A stretch of 64,000 bases of DNA. It comes from [Phialemoniopsis] sp. UDSM-2020 (Eukaryota; Ascomycota; Sordariomycetes; Thyridiales; Thyridiaceae). The stretch spans positions 5,518,001-5,582,000 of the forward strand of contig JAEILZ010000001.1 in assembly GCA_018873225.1 (NCBI GenBank), read 5' to 3'. A program made the translations under genes and the position numbers. Positions 11,413-21,150 of this stretch are shown here, in pieces (position 1 is the stretch's first letter; every line of letters starts with the position of its first letter). The notes below the pieces were generated by a model. The model saw only the letters and a program-made list of their open reading frames with translations. It searched no databases and was not told the DNA's origin.

Positions 11413-13318
11413 CTAGTGAGCCTGGCTCTTTTGATATGCATTCTCAGTCTGTTCTACCAAGACCGGCGCCGCTCCAGCCTTTGTCCCGACTGTCTCGGCT
11501 CTGACGTCTGCATCCTTGCCGTCAAAAATCACAGCAATTTCCTCCAGCGTCTTGCCCTTTGTCTCTAGGAAGAAGGCATAGGCAATGAAGCTTTCGACAG
11601 CAAGGATAGCGACATAAACAATGTAGAATTTCCAGCCGATGTTCTGCAAGCCCACAGGGTTGACATATTGGTTCACGAACACAGCCGCCTTGGTCGAAAA
11701 GACGTATGTCGCCATGCCTTTTGCCCGGATGGAGAACGGAAGGACCTCGACAGAGTATGCCACTGGGAGCGGGCTGAAGGCGATGCAATAGAACACCTCA
11801 AAGAGGAATATCATGGCAATTACGGCGATGCCGGCCGACTGCAGTCCCGTTTCCGAGAAGCGCGCCGAGGCGATGACCCAGGCAATGAATACTGTGAGCA
11901 TTCCCAGGGTCGAGATTCGGAAAAGGGGGCGGCGTCCAATTCGTTCGACGAAGAAAGCAGTGGACAAGGCAATGAGCCAGTTCCATATGTTGATCAAGCC
12001 GTTGACTAGTGCCTGAGAAGTCTTATTCTTGATGCCGACTGAATCCATGATGGGGGACAGATCTGAGGAAAATCGTTGGTCAGCAAACCATAGCGTGATA
12101 CCGAGCGCCTCCATCGCGAGCCTTACAGTAAGATATAAGGCCATTGCCAGACCACTGGCTAAAGAGTCCCATGCCTATCACAAGATGTCAGTATCAAGGA
12201 AAGGTTAATAGACGCCTCAAGTCCTGCTTACAAACAACCAAGAACATGCGGTATCGATTGCCCTTTGTGCTGATCATGGACTTCCAAGTAGTGTTGCCCT
12301 GGGCTGTGATTACTGGTCAGCGAGATGAAAGTTACGTATGTATAAGGTGTGATTCATCTCTTACACTTCTCCATATCGATTGCGGCGCGGATCTCGCTGT
12401 ATTCGAGTCGCACCAGCTCAGTCTCTTCTCCCTCGCCGTGATACCGAATGAGAGCGGCGAGAGCCTCGTCATCTCGATCCTTCGAAATAAGCCATCGGGG
12501 GGACTCGGGTATGAACCAGATTGCGGATAGTTGAACGATAGATGGTACCATCTGGAGTAGTGATGGGATCCTCCAGGACCAGGTGCTGGGAATCGTTTTC
12601 GTACCAAAGGTGATCCAGGCAGCGATGATGCTGCCCAAAAACCAGCTGTAGATCGAGATAGGTCTATGTCAGCATTGTTTACCAAGGAGTCAATACGCTG
12701 GCCCCCAGGACACACAAGAACGTACCAGGTATTGCAGATCGCGGTCATGGTTGGTCGATCGGATGGATGGGACAGCTCGCTCACGAGACTAGGTGCCGAG
12801 GTGGTAGCGAAGGACAGGCCGAAGCCCAAGATGAAGCGGCTGATGATGAACATGGGGAAGTTGTAGCTCTCGCACTGGATGATGGCGCCGGTGATCATGA
12901 TGATGCTACCAATGGTAATGCCCCAGCGTCGACCGAAGCGATCAGCAACCCAGGGGGCAATTGGCGTGGAGCAAATGCTGCCCAGGGACATGATGGCGCT
13001 GACAAGGCCAAGAGAAGAGCCCTTTGGGTTGCCAAAGTACTCGCCCCAGTAGGAAACAGTCTGGAGAGAGTTCATCATGGAACCATCGTAACCCGAGGTC
13101 GCATACGAGACCACGGCGGCTGGGAACAGGAGGGCATAGAGACGGCGACGAGCTGGAGACTTGTACCAGACGGGTTCCTTGTTGGCTAGCTTTGCAATGT
13201 GCGAAGGCTCGAAAGCTTCTTCAGTCCCGGACGACACGCCACCAGCGCCATGGCGGCGAGCCTCTCTGGCGAGCTGGTCGGCTCGGGGAGCGGGAAGACG
13301 CCTGCGAATCGAGTCCAT
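11413..13318 (-). CDS. MFS sugar transporter (hexose/lactose-permease-like)
   Basis: Plasma-membrane H+/sugar symporter of the MFS sugar porter family, 547 aa in five exons: 13318-12726, 12645-12365, 12303-12232, 12174-12127 and 12062-11413. Splicing brings together the family signatures: the TM1 segment (YATSGYDGSMMNSLQ), RFGRRWG in loop 2-3, PESPRW after TM6, GNRYRMFLVVCMGLFSQWSG and NGLISYYLSPIMDSVG across three short exons, RIGRRPLF in loop 8-9, and LETKGKTLEE after TM12. The central RYHGEGEE segment and overall pattern resemble fungal lactose/galactoside permease-like members rather than high-affinity glucose transporters, but specificity cannot be read from sequence. The start is the ATG at 13318 (MDSIRRRLPAPRAD); the upstream open frame lacks conservation. 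Short exons 3 and 4 (72 and 48 nt) make automatic gene models likely to fail here. Confidence 0.93.
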
Positions 13319-14477
13319 TGGGTATGTACCGGTAGGAGAGAAATGAAGAATACTCTGTAAAGATCGATGCAGGGCACTGTTGAACAAGGCCTCGGTCGGA
13401 TGTCCACGCAGCGGGCAGTGGTTATTCTTATAGAGATGGGTGGGCTGTCCTTTTTTGTGTGAGTGTGTGAGCTGCACGCGGGAATGCAGGGGCTGCCTTG
13501 CAGACCCAATTAGCTAAACTCGTCGAAGAAAGCGAGCAAAGCTTTCCGGTGCCGATGGTGAACGGTAGTGTGCCAGCACGATTTGCTCCCGTGCCGATGT
13601 TGGAGGTCGAGGATCCGAAATTCTCTCTAGGCGATGAAGACACTGCTTCATATTGGCGTATCCTATTTCCTTCCGGCTTGTCCCATGAACCACAATACCG
13701 GACTGCCTCCGCGTGTATGGTGGAGATTTGATGGGGCTTCTCCTGGTACCTGGGGTAGGTCTCACGCCACGGATGCACCTGATCTGTCCTTTCTACAAGG
13801 GAGATGAGCCAGCAACAAACTAGTAATGTTGGAGAAGTTATCGTGGAGCCCCGCTCTGGGGCAAGAAGCACGAGAGGCAGGGAACTGAACCTGCTCCGGG
13901 AAAGGAAATTTGAACGCATTAGTGAAGACTCTTGGCGGGTTGACGAATCAGAGTGCATCGGGGCAACTAAAGAGGAACCCCTAGCGCCAGGATCCACCGC
14001 TTCGGGGAAGATTGCGGCCCAGCCCCGAGTGCTCGTGAAGCTGACGGCGCGAGTCACGCGCGCATCATGGGGACCATGGGGAGCGTGAGCCTTCGGGGCA
14101 ACTATAACTCTACCCCTATTTTGGCAATGTTGTTCATGCTCCCTGTTCTGGGGCGGCGGATCTCGATTCCAAGGCGCGACATCACACATGACTTCCACAT
14201 CCCCGTTCTTGTCCCTACTTTACGTGAATCGTTCCGAGGCACAAGACTTCTCTAAGGCCCAATGATTACAAGGGACCCAGATAATCGTTCTCCGAAAGTC
14301 CGATATGGGTATTCACTGACCCCACAGCTCGTGGACAGTCTCCATCGCCGCATGCAACGCTTAAGCCGCTTTGTATATAGCTTTGGAGAAGTAGGTCAGT
14401 GAGACCCAAGATTTCCAAAGATTTCCACCGTCTCTACCCGCTTGCTTCTCTGACTTCATTTCAAAATTTTGCCCAAG
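13319..14477. other. Intergenic region between divergent sugar transporter and GH5 gene
   Basis: A 1,159-bp spacer with the promoters of two carbohydrate-related genes. Long but featureless open frames exist on both strands (for example 14198-13428 minus); they show no domain, no plausible introns and biased composition. A TATATAG-like box is near 14,374, about 100 bp before the GH5 start. Confidence 0.45.
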
Positions 14478-16323
14478 ATGGCGAGCGGAATACTACGGAC
14501 TGCTGGCAGCCATATTGTTGACGCACAGGGCAAAGATGTCCTACTGCGCGGAGTGAGTTTCCTTCCCCTTGACAAACGACATAATTGTGGTGGCTAAGGG
14601 TCGTCGTACCAAGGCATGCCTGGGTGGGTGGATGATGATGGAGAATTTCATGAACGGCTTTCCAGGCCGTGAGCACCAGATCCGGAACGCTCTGCTCAAG
14701 GTCCTCGGAAAAGAGAAGCGCGACTTCTTTTTCGACAAGTTCCTCGAGTACTTCTTCACCGATAAGGACGCTGAGTTTCTGGCCTCTCTGGGCTTCAACT
14801 CATTACGCTTGTCGACCAACTACCGCCACTTTGAAGACGATATGAATCCCTTCGTGATCAAGGAAGAAGGATTCAAACACCTCGACCGGGTTATAGACAT
14901 TGTGAGTTCTAGGTCCAAGACGCCGAGGCGATGCAGACTATCGACACTGACAACGCGACACCGCTAGTGCGCAAGGCATGGGATTTATACCATCATTGAC
15001 CTTCACGCTGCTCCTGGTGGACAGAATCAAGACTGGCACTGCGATAACCCCACTGGCTATGCCGCGTTCTGGGACCATAAACACTTCCAAGACCGGGTCG
15101 TGAATCTGTGGCAAGTGATCGCGCGGCGCTACAAAGGCAATCCATGGGTCGCAGGATACAACCCTTTGAATGAGCCGGCCGATTCAGAATGGCATCGACT
15201 GCTAGCCTTCTACGACAGAATTGTGCCAGCAATCAGAGAGATTGACCCGGACCACATCTTGTTCCTGGAAGGCAACACGTAAGTCAAGCTTGCTATATTA
15301 ATGGCTTTCAAGTCCTGCTCGCGAGATCCCTTGCTGACCCTGGACCAATGCTCAGTTTCAGCATGGACTTCTCTGGCTTCGACAAGGTCTTTCCCAATTC
15401 GGTCTATGGGGTGCACGACTACTGCGGCTTTGGCTTTCCAAACAGGATTGGCAGGTATCAGGGCCTGCCTGAGCAGGACGCCTACATTCGCAAGATGTAC
15501 GACCGCAAGGTGCAGTTCATGAAGCAGCACAATGTCCCGGTCTGGAACGGTATGCCAGCTATACTACTCCCATTGCAAATTCTCGTGGATGAATTGAGCA
15601 CTGACTTTGTCCCTAGGCGAGTTCGGCCCGATCTACGAGAAGGAAGAATACAATGCGGACTGGAAAACGCACAACGAAGAGCGCTACAACATGCTGGACC
15701 GGCAGATGGCGATCTATGCATCAGAGAGCATTGCCTGGAGCATTTGGTCCTACAAAGACATCAATATCATGGGCATGTGCTATGTCTCGCCCGAGTCGGC
15801 TTGGTGCAAGCTTTTGCAGCCAATCCTCCACAAGAAGCGGCAGATGGCTGTAGACTCGTGGGCTTACGACGATGCGCACCTTCAGGAGGGCTTGTTTGGC
15901 CCTCTGCACAAGTGGTTCGAGGACAACATCCAACCGCCGTACGACAAGAAGTATCCGTGGCAATGGCGCATGCACATGCATGTCTTCCGGGGCATTCGCG
16001 GCATCACTCTTGCCGAGTATCTCATTCCCGAATGGGCTGACTACTTCAAGGACCTCAGCTTTGAGCAGCTCGACGACCTAGCCGCCAGCTGGAAGTTTGA
16101 GAACTGCGTACAACGCGAGCGGCTCAACGAGGTCCTGCGCCTGTACGCACCGATGAGCGCCGATGATAAGCGGCTCGAAGGGAGGGTCATCCCTTCCGAG
16201 TCAGCACAAGGAGAGGTCAAGTCTACGACGACGGGCGTGGGCGTGTTTGAGCTGGCGCCGGATGAGAAGAAGGCCCGGGAAGCGCGAGTCAACGTGACCA
16301 GTGTTTCGGTAACATCGTCGTAA
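14478..16323 (+). CDS. Glycoside hydrolase family 5 protein (exo-beta-glucanase-like), non-secreted
   Basis: Retaining beta-glycosidase with a TIM barrel, 524 aa in five exons: 14478-14552, 14614-14901, 14968-15278, 15356-15549 and 15617-16323. Joins are frame-perfect and give LLRG-ACLGGWMMMENFMNGF, RVIDI-CARHGIYTIIDLHAA, LEGNT-FSMDFSGFD and PVWNG-EFGPIY. Catalytic residues are visible: acid/base E190 in YNPLNEP and nucleophile E291 in WNGEFGP; other GH5 landmarks are DLHAAPGGQNQDWH and YGVHDY. There is no signal peptide (MASGILRTAGSHIVDAQGK), so the enzyme is probably cytosolic, like the yeast YBR056W-type GH5 proteins, and acts on imported or internal glucosides rather than on the cell wall. 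It shares a divergent promoter region with the sugar transporter, which would fit uptake plus hydrolysis of a glucoside; this is inference. Confidence 0.92.
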
Positions 16324-16878
16324 GACGATAGTAGTTTTGGTAGCTATGGTATTTGTTCCTCGCGGGTTACAACACAAATGAAGATGAATAAATCTTTGTC
16401 CTCGGTAAAACATGAGTTGAAAAGGAAGCGACAAATTCTCGGAGTAGAGACCGTGGTCCCGGGTGAGGAACATGAAAGCTCCGCACCGAGCACGCCATAT
16501 TGATATTCATTCCGCCACCTGAAATTTGACAGATCGACCCCGATAAATCCCTCCGCGCCGAACTAGCCACCAAAAGCAAGGTCGGTCGATATGTGCCAGC
16601 ACAGTGTGAGCATTCTGCGGGGGGATTTGCGAAGAAAATACCCGGAAACCGACTGCATCGCCAGGACTGGCCCCTGGAGCAAATGAACCCTCCGGGCGGG
16701 CCAGACCCGTAGTGCACGTGTCTCACTCTATTCTCCAACTACCATCGCTAGATTACTTATTTGGTGATATGCGATGCCGGAAGCCCATTGTCCTCACTCT
16801 AGATGTCAATCACCATAGCTGTCCGACTCTGTCTGTGGACGCGGACCAAGCCGGCCACTCTAGCCCACGTCTCACCCA
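16324..16878. other. Intergenic region
   Basis: A 555-bp spacer between the same-strand GH5 and TPR genes. It holds the GH5 3' UTR and TPR promoter. Nothing else was recognised. Confidence 0.4.
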
Positions 16879-18687
16879 ATGACCATGACCTCGATCACAC
16901 ACTCTACAGCCGTGGCAATACCATCAACGGAGGCGTATTTTGACCTGGGCACCTCTGCGATGCTTCAGGTCAGCACTGCATCTTCAGAAGCACAGATATG
17001 GTTCCATCGGGCTTTAGTATGGACGTATTGTTTCAATCATGACGAGGCTATATATTGCTACAAGCAGGTCATAGCCCACGACGCGACTTGTGCGCTGGCG
17101 TACTGGGGCATCTCATTCTGCTCCGGCCCAAACTACAACAAGACCTGGGCGCTCTTTGACGAGAGAGATCGCGAAGCCGCGATTCGCCTGACATACTACT
17201 ACAGCCAGGAAGCTGTCCAGAGAGCGGCGGGCGCGTCGGCATGGGAGCAGGCACTCATCGAGGCGCTGGCACTGCGTTATCCGGACGATGATCTCGAGCG
17301 AGATACCGCAGTGTGCGACAGGGCATATGCCGATGCCATGCGCGGAGTATACCAGCGATTTGGCCGCTCCAGTTTTGACTTGATCACGCTCTTTGCCGAT
17401 GCTCTGATGAACTGCTCCCCTCGCAAGCTCTACAGAGCCTCTACCGGCTCTCCCATACCTACGTCGCCGGTGTTTGAAGTCAAGGAGCTACTCGAACGGG
17501 CACTGAAGATGCCTGGGGTTGAGCGTCATCCCGGGCCGGCGCACTACTACATCCACCTGATGGAGATGTCGGCTACGCCAGAACTTGCACTGCCCGCGGC
17601 AGATCTGATCCGTAACCTCGTACCTGACACAGGGCACACATACCACATGCCGGCCCACATCGACGTGCTTGTCGGCGACTACTCGAGGGCTGTCGAGTAC
17701 AACCTCAAGGCGACAATCGCCGATGACAAGTATTTCATGAGCAAGGGTGGCTTGACATTCTACAGCTACTATCGCCTGCACGACTATCATTCACTCATCT
17801 ATGCCGCCATGCTCGGCGGCATGTCCAAGGCCGCCCTCTCGGCCACCAGCCGGATGGAGGCCACCATAGATGAGAAGATCCTGCGTAGGGAAACGCCTGC
17901 GCTAGCAAATTGGATGGAGTTCTTCAAGGCCGTACGCGTCCATGTGCTGATTCGGTTCGGCATGTGGGAGGATCTGAAAAAGCTGAGGCCCTTGGGCGAC
18001 AAGCATCTCTACTGCGTGACAAATGTCTTTCGGCATTATGGCAAGGCGATCGCCCACGCAGCGACGGGACAAGTGGAGGAAGCCGACGAGGAGCGGCGCT
18101 TGTTTCACCTAGCCCGCGAGTTTGTCCCGCCGACACGCCTCGATTTCCCGAACAAGATCACCGACATCCTTGAGATAGCATCTGCCATGTTGGACGGGGA
18201 GATTGAGTACCGGCGGCACAACTACGAGACGGCGTTCCGCAGGCTGCAAGACGCCATACAGCTCGAGGATGCCCTGCCCTTCGCAGAACCATGGGGCTGG
18301 ATGCTCCCCGCACGGCATCCGTTCGCGGCCCTTTCTCTAGAGCAGGGTCACGTTGAGCAGGCGGCTCACGCCTATGCCCAAGACTTGGGCCTGTCCCCCA
18401 CACCCGGGCGCTCGCACCAACACCCCAACAACGTCTGGGCTCTTCATGGGTATTGGGAGTGCCTGGAACGCCTAGGCCGTCATCGCGAGGCCGACAAGAT
18501 CAAGCGTCAGCTAGTGACGGCTCTCGCCGATGCTGACGTGGAAATCAAATCCTCCTGCTTCTGTAGGCTAGGAGCGTTGTCGTCCTGTGAAAAGAGCAAC
18601 AGGCCGATCCCATGTACAAAAGTGCCAGGGACAAACGGCTACCATACTCGGGATATTCGTCCGCAGCTGAGTGGCTGTTGGAGTTGA
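16879..18687 (+). CDS. TPR-repeat protein of a family shared by fungi and bacteria
   Basis: Uninterrupted frame of 602 aa, no signal peptide, probably cytosolic. The N-terminal part has the signature of a conserved TPR family: WFHRALVWTYCFNHDEAIYC (the block usually starting 'F.. GL.W.Y.FNH.EA'), then AYWGISFCSGPNYNKTW. The middle contains GPAHYYIHLMEMS and GHTYHMPAHIDVLVGDY, a pair of conserved His-containing segments (HYYIH and HMPAHI) in helices of the repeat. Degenerate TPR helices continue to about residue 540. The region ending IKSSCFCRL recalls the usual end of fungal members; the last ~35 residues look unconserved, so a small terminal intron or a slightly different stop is possible. 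The molecular role is unknown; the paired histidines could hint at metal binding, which is speculation. Confidence 0.85.
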   Translation: MTMTSITHSTAVAIPSTEAYFDLGTSAMLQVSTASSEAQIWFHRALVWTYCFNHDEAIYCYKQVIAHDATCALAYWGISFCSGPNYNKTWALFDERDREAAIRLTYYYSQEAVQRAAGASAWEQALIEALALRYPDDDLERDTAVCDRAYADAMRGVYQRFGRSSFDLITLFADALMNCSPRKLYRASTGSPIPTSPVFEVKELLERALKMPGVERHPGPAHYYIHLMEMSATPELALPAADLIRNLVPDTGHTYHMPAHIDVLVGDYSRAVEYNLKATIADDKYFMSKGGLTFYSYYRLHDYHSLIYAAMLGGMSKAALSATSRMEATIDEKILRRETPALANWMEFFKAVRVHVLIRFGMWEDLKKLRPLGDKHLYCVTNVFRHYGKAIAHAATGQVEEADEERRLFHLAREFVPPTRLDFPNKITDILEIASAMLDGEIEYRRHNYETAFRRLQDAIQLEDALPFAEPWGWMLPARHPFAALSLEQGHVEQAAHAYAQDLGLSPTPGRSHQHPNNVWALHGYWECLERLGRHREADKIKRQLVTALADADVEIKSSCFCRLGALSSCEKSNRPIPCTKVPGTNGYHTRDIRPQLSGCWS

Positions 18688-19226
18688 TTTACCCTCAGAC
18701 GGTAATCATAGATATGCAGTTACTGGCTCTTAAGCTCACCGGACTGTCTCAGTTCTACAAGATTGGTGGCCGCAGCAAATCACTTCTCGCACCAGCTCCA
18801 TGAACAGATTGCGGCTGATACGCCTGGGCTGATGCACTTTCTGGGTGTGCTGGGATACTTTTGTTCAGCTGTAGGCCCATTGATTAAAAAAAAGACATAT
18901 CGACTTGCTTCTTTGGGACACCATGACTTCCTGTTCATTCGGTCTCAGACATTCCGGTTCCCGGCATTACATCAAGCCCAAGGTTTCGTTCCTTATTCCC
19001 AAAAAGATGGCATGCAGGTGCCGAGAAGGGCGCTAGGAAATCTGCCACAAACCCTAGAGACAACTTTCCACCAACTCCTATGAATACAAAAACAAAAGGC
19101 TAGCCCTCGCCTGACCCAAGAATTCATAATAGACGGCGAGAATACACACAGGTGGAAATCCTGAAAGGGATGCCATCGCGGTGAACTAGGGAGTAGATGC
19201 ATAAAAATAGTCGTGCACGAACCTCG
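18688..19226. other. Intergenic region between convergent genes
   Basis: A 539-bp spacer facing the 3' ends of the TPR gene and AflR-like regulator 2. Short open frames only; no repeat or RNA gene was recognised. Confidence 0.4.
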
Positions 19227-20391
19227 TTACGCAACGGCATCTGCGAAGCGCTTGATACTCGCCTGGATCTCATCTACAACGCGGTAACACGGGGTCAAGG
19301 TCCTTGCTGCAGCGTTTTGGGGACAGATATCCAGCGGGTCATTGTCAAGGTCATACGTTTCTCTCCAGCACCGACCCTCAGCATCAGGACACGTTTCGTG
19401 GCCAATCATGTGGCGATTGTGTTGCCTGAGACTGAACTTGGATCCTAACGTAGAGAGTCGCTCGGCATCTACCTGGAGCGCGTGCCTGATGAGTTGCTCA
19501 AACTTCTGGCGGCTGACCGCAAAGCTCAGCGGAGGGCTGACGTCGAGCCCTGGGAGCAGGTACACGCTCTCACGCTCGCCATTCTGGTCGGGGTCGCTGC
19601 TGCCCTCCTTCAGCCAGTGTAGATACTTGTGATAGCCAGCAGTGATCTCATGCATCAAGCGGCCAATGAGCAGGACGTTTTGGATGGTCAGTCGCGGCGC
19701 CTTGGTCACGTCGTAGCAAATAGGACATGTGAGAAGCCTCTCGACCAGATCAGCCCCGGCACGCAGATTGTGAAGCATGGCATGCGAGGCAGAGCCCCGG
19801 CGCAATGCCCGCACCGACTCGCACACCTCGTCGGCACAATTACAAAATACTGTCGATGAGGCTGGCGAGAGAGGCAGCTGCAGGGTCGTGTCAGAGAGGC
19901 CTGGATCGCTGGTGGTGGCCAAATGGCACTGCCCTAGGGCCTCGATGGAGAATGACTCGAAGCTCTGTTCCCCTCCAGTCAAGTCGGCGGGTAGGGGAGG
20001 GAAATTGCTGAGCTCCAGTAGAACATCCTCGACGTCTCGCTGATCTGCCGTGCTGCCAAACATGGGAGGCGAGAGGCCCGAGCCACCGGTAATGAGCGCG
20101 GACTGGGTCTTTTTGGCCGACTTGTGATTAGCCCTTTGTTGCTGTTGCTGCTGCTGGTGCCATGGTTTTCTCGGTCTGCCTGGCGCTCCCCTCTCTCGAA
20201 AGACACATGTCAGGTCTAGGGATAGACAGCGGGAGCACCCAGTCTTATCTCCGGAGCATTTGAGCTTGCGCGCGCCTGCTCGCGCGATGAAGTGTGTCAG
20301 CAGGGACCAGTACAATGGCAGAGCAGCTTAATGGAAGACTAGACTTACGACACGCCTCACAGGATTGTCTTTCTTGACGGATTCGATTCAT
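19227..20391 (-). CDS. Zn2Cys6 transcription factor with AflR-like C-terminal domain (copy 2)
   Basis: Nuclear regulator of 363 aa. Exon 1 (20391-20349) gives MNRIRQERQSCEAC; a 73-bp intron (20348-20276) splits the next codon; exon 2 (20275-19227) continues RARKLKCSGDKTGC. The zinc cluster is complete: C11, C14, C21, C28, C31, C38. After it come GRPRKPW (a basic patch like GRPRKRR in copy 1) and a poly-Q run coded by CAG/CAA repeats (forward ~20,140-20,157). The C-terminal part (CADEVCESVRALRRG, LTCPICYDVTK, NVLLIGRLMHEITAGYHKYL) has the AflR-type pattern also present in copy 1, but the sequences are far apart. The intron sits in the same place, after the second zinc-cluster cysteine. No biosynthetic enzymes lie next to it; the divergent neighbour is the rhodanese gene. 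Confidence 0.9.
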
Positions 20392-21150
20392 TGCCAGTCG
20401 TCGTGGGGATGGGGTTGACCATGACCGACCGAGAGATGGGAGGGAGAGAATCACAGCATGGCTCCACGCTGCATGGGCCACGCAGATGTCAATGGCTACT
20501 GGATCATGTGCGGGGCTTGTTGGCTGGTGCTTGGGCAAGTAGGCGAGTAGATGGTTACTTGAAGTAGAGTCCTGGCCGGGACTGTGGACTCGACTACGGC
20601 TGTGGGCATCATGGGAGGGAGGAGTAAGCCTGGGAGGGCGTGGAAACTTTGTACCAAACCTTGACACGACCTGTGGCTACTGGCCACCACTTAGGTACTT
20701 CCCTTAACAATCCGTCGCATTGAGAACGAAAGTTGGGGGAGAGAGGAACATTCGCGGGTACCTCTCGACTTGCCCCAATGCGATGACACCTTTTTTGTCG
20801 AGGGTTGTGCCACTAGACTAGACCAAGGACCAGTGATGGCGCAATGCAACATCACGGATCGGATGTACTACGCCCAGTGATGTACACCTCGATTCGCGAA
20901 TTCGCACGGTGAGCCTGGGTCTGCGGAGCATTTTCTGGGTATCGGCTGCTACATGGTGCATTGCAAGTAGAGATGGAGTAGGGAGACTGATGGGAATTAG
21001 TCCGCGCCGGCCCGGGGTGAAGGCAGACAAACCGATTCTCCCCGCAGTCACGGGCTCAAATATCTTGTTCCTGACGATACATACGCTCGCAGACGATTGA
21101 TCAAGTGCTGATAGGGCCAGCAGGGCTTGGCAATTTTGAGCAAGGTCGAC
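20392..21150. other. Intergenic region, divergent promoters
   Basis: A 759-bp spacer between AflR-like regulator 2 (-) and the rhodanese gene (+). No supported gene. The rhodanese frame extends upstream to 21,127 only through a TTG, so the ATG at 21,151 marks the right end of the spacer. Confidence 0.45.

Noticed and set aside
13428..14198. Minus-strand open frame of 256 codons between the sugar transporter and GH5 genes
   Set aside because: No domain, Ser/Arg/Pro-rich random-looking composition, and it overlaps the transporter promoter; no supporting splice structure.
1..14477. A single secondary-metabolite cluster formed by the monooxygenase, AflR-like regulator and transporters
   Set aside because: No synthase or tailoring set is present; the genes belong to unrelated pathways and alternate strands.
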